From contig NW_026570255.1 of assembly GCF_019649055.1 (NCBI RefSeq), forward strand, positions 992,001 through 1,056,000: 64,000 bases of DNA, given 5' to 3'. The stretch comes from Paramacrobiotus metropolitanus (taxonomy: Eukaryota; Tardigrada; Eutardigrada; Parachela; Macrobiotidae). Shown here one piece after another: positions 58,620 to 64,000 of this stretch. The position numbers were made by a program, and so were the translations under genes. The notes under the pieces are model-generated. The model saw only the letters and a program-made list of their open reading frames with translations. It made no database searches and was not told where the DNA came from. Position 1 is the first letter of the stretch. The number at the start of each line of letters is the position of its first letter.

Positions 58620-59636
58620 ATGGAAGGGTCACCACTGCAGAATAGTACTGCAGTGAATGTGACCACTGCGACGGCTATAAGGATGCCGTCGGCACAGAAA
58701 GAAAGTGGACCGGCTATATGGATGCCGCAACCACAGCAAACGGCTATATGGATGCCGCCACAGCAAATTGAAACGGCTAAATGGATGTCGTCATTGCAAA
58801 AGGAAATTGAAACGGCTATAAGGATGCCGTTACAGCAGCAAAACGAACTGGTTATCGGGAAACCAGAACAAGTGGATAAAAGGCCACCGCAGAATGGTAC
58901 TGCGAGTGGAAACGCGCAACGGGACCAAAGGTCACCGCAGAATGGTACTGCGAGTGGGAATTGTCGTGACGGTAGCGCGACACTGCACAAAGTGCAGCAA
59001 AACGAAAGGTCACCGTACTGCAGCGAAGAGGTGTTAGCGCAACGACGCGCACAACGAAACGCAAAGATTCAACAGGCGCTTCTGAATCAAAAGAAACTGC
59101 AGAACGACACTGCGCAAGAGGAAAACGAGCAACATGCGAAATTCCGAAAATATTTGGCAGAAAATGACAAAGTGAATGAGTCACGTTGCGACTGTTACGG
59201 AGGGATAAAGCCAAAGTTCTGGAATTGTCCAGAGGACGAGGATGAGAAGTTGATAAGACAAAAATGGATGGAGCAGAATATTACTGCTAACAGAAAAGAT
59301 GAAAGGTCACCTTCCGTAGGAAAAGTCCAAGTGAAAAGTAAAGGAGCAAGTGCGAACGCTAAAGGTCACGGTGAAAGCGCCGTGCTGAAAGGTCAAGAAA
59401 CAGACTTGACACTGCGAACAGCGCAGCAAAAGAATAGCGAACCGGCACAACAGAACTCCGATGACTCACTTGTGGACGCAGTAACGCTGCAACGGAAGGA
59501 AATATGGCAAAAAGTGGCCTATAGACCGAACGGGAATCACGGGATGTGGATACCCGTAACGCCGAAAGCGAAACAGAAAGTGGGAATGTCTCAAGAAGAT
59601 TACTGGGATATGCGAGAATTGCGAAAGGAAACATGA
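58620..59636 (+). CDS. Gag-Pol linker ORF, Gln-rich with AIxMP repeats
   Basis: 338 codons. Five copies of an 18-base unit around CGGCTATATGGATGCCG encode TAIWMPPQ-type repeats (58674-58830), and three copies of CGCAGAATGGTACTGCG encode QNGTAS (58631-58960). Low complexity, probably disordered. Collinear with 31112-32338. Confidence 0.6.
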   Translation: MEGSPLQNSTAVNVTTATAIRMPSAQKESGPAIWMPQPQQTAIWMPPQQIETAKWMSSLQKEIETAIRMPLQQQNELVIGKPEQVDKRPPQNGTASGNAQRDQRSPQNGTASGNCRDGSATLHKVQQNERSPYCSEEVLAQRRAQRNAKIQQALLNQKKLQNDTAQEENEQHAKFRKYLAENDKVNESRCDCYGGIKPKFWNCPEDEDEKLIRQKWMEQNITANRKDERSPSVGKVQVKSKGASANAKGHGESAVLKGQETDLTLRTAQQKNSEPAQQNSDDSLVDAVTLQRKEIWQKVAYRPNGNHGMWIPVTPKAKQKVGMSQEDYWDMRELRKET

Positions 59637-59655
59637 GAGAAAACGACTGGAGGAA

Positions 59656-60375
59656 TTGGTTACCGGGAGAGAAGTTAAAAGGTCACCGAACTCTGCTCCA
59701 GTATTCAACGCAACGGAATACAAGAACGCACAAGTCGACCTGAATAACCCGCGAAATGCACCGCCGGAACATAAACCGCAAAATTATGGAGAAAAAGTCC
59801 CCATACAAAAGTTGTCAAACGGTGGATTTGTTATAAAGCGCAATGAAAGGTCACAGGACTTGGCGCAAAATGAACAAAAAGGACGGTCAAAAGAGACGGT
59901 ACAAACGCAACAGAATAGTGCAGTTAAAAGGTCACGGGACTTATCGCAAGCATTACAAAAGTATGCCAACGACAAGTCACCAGCCCGAACGGACGGAATG
60001 TCTTCGCAGACTAATCCGACGAAAACGAATAATGAAGTGTCAGCAAAGGTGATTGAATGGATGACCGAAAAGGGATATGATATGGTTACATATGAAAGGT
60101 CACCAGACGAGTTGAAAGAGAGCGAAGCAGATGAACTGAAGCGAGCCGACCAAATAACAAGTGAAGTAATTGAGAAGCTGCGAGATAAGCGAAATGAAAA
60201 CCGTAAAGAGGAACTGATCCATCAGACGATAAATGAAGTGACTAAAGGTCACGTGGACAGCACAAAAGCAAAACCGCAAGTGCAGAATAACGAAAAGGTC
60301 ACCAGCGATAAAATGGCTGCAGAGAAGCAAGCAGATACTAAAAAAGGCGCCGAAATATTACGATGTCCGAACTGA
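59656..60375 (+). CDS. Pol N-terminal region, Ser/Lys/Glu-rich
   Basis: 239 codons matching the first 240 residues of the other element's Pol frame (NATEYKNAQVDLNNPRNAPP). Disordered, with ERSP, ERSQ, KGH and KVT from the 8-mer. Confidence 0.55.
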   Translation: MVTGREVKRSPNSAPVFNATEYKNAQVDLNNPRNAPPEHKPQNYGEKVPIQKLSNGGFVIKRNERSQDLAQNEQKGRSKETVQTQQNSAVKRSRDLSQALQKYANDKSPARTDGMSSQTNPTKTNNEVSAKVIEWMTEKGYDMVTYERSPDELKESEADELKRADQITSEVIEKLRDKRNENRKEELIHQTINEVTKGHVDSTKAKPQVQNNEKVTSDKMAAEKQADTKKGAEILRCPN

Positions 60376-60376
60376 C

Positions 60377-62857
60377 GTGCCACACAGGATTGACAAATTG
60401 AGGGAGATACTGAAAGGTCATAGCACTCCCGCGAAAGGACAAGTGCTTCCCGACATGGATCCGGGACCAGTATCTCTAATTCCTGTGAAATGCAAGATAC
60501 ACACATTGAAGATTCAAAACGGAAAATTGCCCAAAAGAATTGAAGCGTATACACATGAAGTGAAAGTGGGAGACATGAAGGTCAACGCAATGTTGGACAC
60601 CGGCGCTGAGACGTCGCTGATCAGCAAACCGTTTTGTGAAAAGAATGGACTTCATATGCTCCCATTGCCACCAGACAGACTGGTGAAGATAAATGGAATT
60701 AGCGGAATGTCAGGATTCCTGGTGACGCATTATTGTGTAGCACCAGTGACCTTAAGGAAGAAGACTAGCGAGCATTCGTTCTACGTCCGACCGAAGTGTG
60801 ACGACGTGCAGGTGCTACTGGGATTCGACTTCTTAGAGAAGAAGTTCGTACTGATGGATAATGAAGGGGAAGAAGAAAAAGAAGATGACCCGAAACCAGT
60901 TGCCAAAGTACAAGTCGGAAAGGTCACCGAACTTGAAAGACAGACGGAGAATGCTCAAACGGCTAATAAAACGCTAATCCCAGTACCAGAGGCACCGGGA
61001 AAGGAGAAGAAAAAGATGGCGAAAAAGGAATTGTCAACATTTGAGCAGTTGAAAATGATCCAACAGGAGATTGAGAACACATTAAACCGGACACTGGTGA
61101 CACAATGGGGGAAAGAAAAGGTCATCCCAGTACCAGAGGCACCGGGAGTGACAAAAGTGCAGCAGAACGTGATAAAAGCGGAACAGGAAGAAGTTATCCC
61201 AGTACCAGAGGCACTGGAAACGACAAATGAAAATGGAAATGTCGAAAAAGTTATCCCAGTACCAGAGGCACTGGGAACGAAGAATGAAAGGTCACCAGTT
61301 GAGAACTTGGCGTCAGAGCTGGATCCGAAAAACGTCAGCAAGACCTTTTTCAAACCACGATCTGCTACCGAAAATGAAACCGAAGAAAAAGATTTGCAGA
61401 GAGTACCAGAGCGTACCCCGAATCTTTTCGAACCTCGATCTGCTACCGAAAATGACGAAAGGTCACCAACACTTGAAGAGATAGCTGCCACACAGAAAGA
61501 AGCGACAGCTGCAGCGAAACAATCGCTTGTGCCTGGTATGGAGTGGGCAAAGCCTATCCCAGTACCAGAGGCACTGGGAATAAAGACGGCCAAAGTCGGG
61601 AGAGATAAAAAGAGTGAAAGGTTGCGGAAATTGAAACGAATAGCTGAAGAAGAACAGATGTTCGCGAGCGAAATCCGCAACAAAGCGCTTGAACAGTTGA
61701 AAGGTCACCAACTGCACAATGAAACAGAGATTATTGAAATATCCTCCGACGAAGCAAGTGTAACCCAAATTGAATGCGAACAAGATGCCACAACACAGGA
61801 GAAGGTGGTTGCCAACCCGCAAATGAGTCGAAGGATATTAACTCCAGAAGAACGAATGGGGAGCTGCGGACACGGTTACTACGAGGATCCGTGTAGAGTG
61901 CAACCACATTGGGCATGCACAGAATGTTGCCAAAACGCCTCCCAAGATGACCTTTCAGAATGGCCGAGATGTAACGCTGCATTAGTAGATCTTAAAGGTC
62001 ACGTCCAGAAAGAAGTGAATAGCATAATGCGGACAAACGCAATGTGGAAACCACACATCGAACGGTATCATTGGAACAGATATCGGACTTGGTTGTCATG
62101 TGTGAAAAACTTCATTATGGGGAGAGGAAAATGGCTAAACCATTGGCAGCAACGTGTGGAGAATGGAATCCAAGATCCCTTCGACCCGGTAAAAACGGAA
62201 CGGAAACTTGAAAGGGAAATGAATGAAGAGGTGCAGTTGTGGGAAGAAGCGAGGATAGAACTGTTCTGGGACTTCCGCATAAACCACATGTACAAAGGTC
62301 AAGGGAGAACGGTTATATTCCCAACAGGACTTGGTACACCGGTATACGAATCGGTGGTGGTATTCTGTAAAGCACTCAAAGATGATAACTGGGAGATATT
62401 CGACAAATACTGGAGGAAATTTGAAGCGGAGATTCCTACATTCGACATAAAAGAGATGCGAGAATTGCAAGTAACCCGGAAAAGAAGGTTACCGGGGTTG
62501 ATAGAGAAGAAAAAGGTGACCTTTGCACAAGATCCAGATGGAGTGGACTACCCAGAACGAGGTGGTGACACGTGGTGCATGTATGAAACGATTCCGAGTG
62601 ATGATTGGGTTACCGAAGAGCTGATGGCGAATTGCGTTTTCGTTGGTTCCAAACGACCAAAAGGTTACGAAGCGGTCCAAAAAGAAGCAGAGAAGGAAGA
62701 GGCAGTTAAAGAGATAGCTGAAGGAGGATCGAATGAGACAGAAGAATCACACACGTCAGCTTTTAACATTGCAAAGATGTTAACGGACAGAGGAGAGATG
62801 TGGAAGAAGTTTAAAGAGGAAGTTGAAAGGGTACCAAACAACAGCAAAACCCAGTAA
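60377..62857 (+). CDS. pol: Pol: protease and PR-RT spacer
   Basis: 826 codons. Aspartic protease motif MLDTGAETSL near residue 75, five IPVPEA(L/P) repeats and FEPRSATEN repeats at about 200-400, cysteine cluster CGHGYYEDPC..CTECC near 495-520, then a Trp-rich helical segment (WLSCVKNFIMGRGKWLNHW) that is well conserved between the two elements and has no match I know. Confidence 0.75.
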   Translation: MPHRIDKLREILKGHSTPAKGQVLPDMDPGPVSLIPVKCKIHTLKIQNGKLPKRIEAYTHEVKVGDMKVNAMLDTGAETSLISKPFCEKNGLHMLPLPPDRLVKINGISGMSGFLVTHYCVAPVTLRKKTSEHSFYVRPKCDDVQVLLGFDFLEKKFVLMDNEGEEEKEDDPKPVAKVQVGKVTELERQTENAQTANKTLIPVPEAPGKEKKKMAKKELSTFEQLKMIQQEIENTLNRTLVTQWGKEKVIPVPEAPGVTKVQQNVIKAEQEEVIPVPEALETTNENGNVEKVIPVPEALGTKNERSPVENLASELDPKNVSKTFFKPRSATENETEEKDLQRVPERTPNLFEPRSATENDERSPTLEEIAATQKEATAAAKQSLVPGMEWAKPIPVPEALGIKTAKVGRDKKSERLRKLKRIAEEEQMFASEIRNKALEQLKGHQLHNETEIIEISSDEASVTQIECEQDATTQEKVVANPQMSRRILTPEERMGSCGHGYYEDPCRVQPHWACTECCQNASQDDLSEWPRCNAALVDLKGHVQKEVNSIMRTNAMWKPHIERYHWNRYRTWLSCVKNFIMGRGKWLNHWQQRVENGIQDPFDPVKTERKLEREMNEEVQLWEEARIELFWDFRINHMYKGQGRTVIFPTGLGTPVYESVVVFCKALKDDNWEIFDKYWRKFEAEIPTFDIKEMRELQVTRKRRLPGLIEKKKVTFAQDPDGVDYPERGGDTWCMYETIPSDDWVTEELMANCVFVGSKRPKGYEAVQKEAEKEEAVKEIAEGGSNETEESHTSAFNIAKMLTDRGEMWKKFKEEVERVPNNSKTQ

Positions 62858-62916
62858 CAGAAGCAAAAAACGGGGAAAGGTCACTCGATAACGGTGAGGA
62901 ATGTCCGCCAGTCGAG

Positions 62917-64000
62917 TTGACCGAAAAACCATTAATGAGCCTTGAAGAAATCGATGAACTGGAAAAATCAAAATCGGAAGAAGAAAGGTCAAACTCCGAC
63001 CAATCAGAAAGGTCATCAACAAGAATCCGGGTAGCAAGGAGTCATCCCAGAATCGCCGCACGAAATGGACGAAAGACAAAGGGAGCGGACAAACCTCTGC
63101 TCAAAAATCCGAAAGCGAAAAAACTTGGCGATTCGCGAGAAAACGAAAGTGACCTTTTACCAGAAGACGAAGGAGTTGATGAGCGTCCACTCGAAAAGGC
63201 TGACAAAGGTCAAGCCGCTGCACAAGAATACGAGAGCAGCGATTCGGACTCGGAATGGACGAGCTCAAGCGATAACTCAACGACTTCAGAAGATTCGGGA
63301 GTAAGTGACCTTTCAGAGCAGGAAGACTTATTGGACCTGGATGAAGATGATGAAGTGGACGAAGAAAAAGAAAAAGAGATAAAAGTCAGAAGACTGAAAA
63401 TAGAAAGCAAGGCTTTCGAAAGATGTGATTAAAGTTTACAGTGACCAACGAATCAAATTGAAACCGTCAAACTGCACACGGGTAAAGGTCAAGATGGGAA
63501 AATATGCACCGGCTCAAAACAAGCTGATGTTCACACCGGTCCCACAAGTTGAAACTGATGTGCAACCGTTGGCAGGAGTGACGGACCATAGAGGAAAATA
63601 TTTCGAAATCGTAATCGCGAATCACAGTAGCAAATACCAAATCGTGAAGAAAAATCAGCTTCTCGGCTACGTTGAACCGTATGAACATATGGAGAATGTA
63701 AAGGTCAATGCTGGGACAGTAAAGAACGTACTCGAAGACCCAGAGGTGGATGATACGACGAAAGCAGAATTGACAAAGATAATTGGAAATCTGAAACTAG
63801 GACCTGACCTAACTGAGGAACAAAAGAACGACGTGTATAACGCGTTCTGGGAATTCTGGAAGGTCTTACCGACATCAAAGAAACCGTATGGAGACGTGAA
63901 AGGAGTCACTCACGTAATTGATACGGGAGATGCGAAACCAGTTAAATGTAACCCGGCCAGAACGAGTTGGACAGGCCGCGAGTTTATAACGAAGCATATA
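62917..64000 (+). CDS. pol: Pol continuation: acidic Ser-rich spacer to start of RT (cut by window end)
   Basis: 62917-63432 encodes a basic then very acidic Ser/Asp/Glu stretch (ESSDSDSEWTSSSD, LDLDEDDEVDEEKEKE). From 63425 the sequence encodes the beta-barrel-like segment before RT (NHSSKYQIVKKNQLLGYVEP) and reaches the start of RT (KPVKCNPARTSWTGREF) at the last base. Confidence 0.6.

Larger units (their letters stand above)
53054..64000 (+). mobile_element. Second giant Ty3/gypsy element, plus strand, continues past the window
   Basis: LTR 53054-53399, primer site, leader, Gag, linker, Pol through PR, spacer and the very start of RT (WTGREFITKHI) at the window end. It is collinear with the minus-strand element and close to it in protein sequence, but the LTRs and leader have diverged. 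It is more worn than the first element, with perhaps several breaks. Its 3' half and second LTR are outside the window, so age by LTR comparison is not possible. The two LTRs visible here (47855 and 53054) are segmental copies, not a 5'/3' pair. Confidence 0.9.

Overview
The window is animal nuclear DNA: genes carry short GT-AG introns, intergenic DNA is AT-rich, and mobile elements fill most of it. The host genes look lineage-specific (F-box-type proteins in tandem, a multi-pass membrane protein). Their style reminds me of tardigrade genomes, but I cannot confirm this from sequence alone, so treat the organism as an unidentified small invertebrate.

1-13 kb is host territory. A three-exon membrane-protein gene lies at 2836-5148 (minus). 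Two tandem paralogous minus-strand genes follow at 6104-8671 (with an F-box) and 10881-13084 (same first exon, different second and third exons). Their shared introns and upstream DNA are about 1.2 kb of recognisable duplicate sequence, so each copy serves as the empty site for insertions in the other. These comparisons give a TTAA-flanked MITE, a tRNA-like SINE candidate with a 7-bp target duplication, and the insertion point of the large LTR element.

13202-36172 is one giant Ty3/gypsy element (minus strand, about 23 kb, 348/349-bp LTRs about 99% identical, CTAC target duplication, initiator-Met primer site). It sits about 118 bp upstream of the second paralog's ATG and separates that gene from its old upstream DNA, which resumes at 36173. 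It carries a long structured leader, a Gag region (coiled coil, CCHC knuckle, RGG tail), a 2560-codon Pol ORF (PR, a long spacer, RT, RNase H, IN), and about 8 kb of extra 3' ORFs with no recognisable envelope.

36-46 kb is host DNA again. A gene at 37619-39004 is interrupted by a 710-bp foldback element with a 9-bp target duplication. A neighbouring gene at 39328-40088 has an in-frame TGA. Beyond these are a 787-bp hAT-type element, several strong hairpins, dispersed repeats and a TTACCG-type minisatellite.

46054-64000 holds a second, plus-strand relative of the giant element. Its 5' part, with 1.8 kb of flank, is present twice in tandem (about 5.2 kb each). It runs off the window end at the start of RT.

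The most striking signal is an 8-mer, AAAGGTCA / TGACCTTT, found dozens of times in both giant elements and rarely elsewhere. It forms an array in one orientation in the leader, lies in the same orientation in the 3' noncoding region, and lies mostly in the opposite orientation through the coding region, where it appears in all three codon registers (ERS, KGH, KVT). That pattern points to a role in DNA or RNA rather than in protein. Covarying leader hairpins, a CRE-TATA internal promoter candidate, and a perfect stem-loop at the end of gag accompany it.
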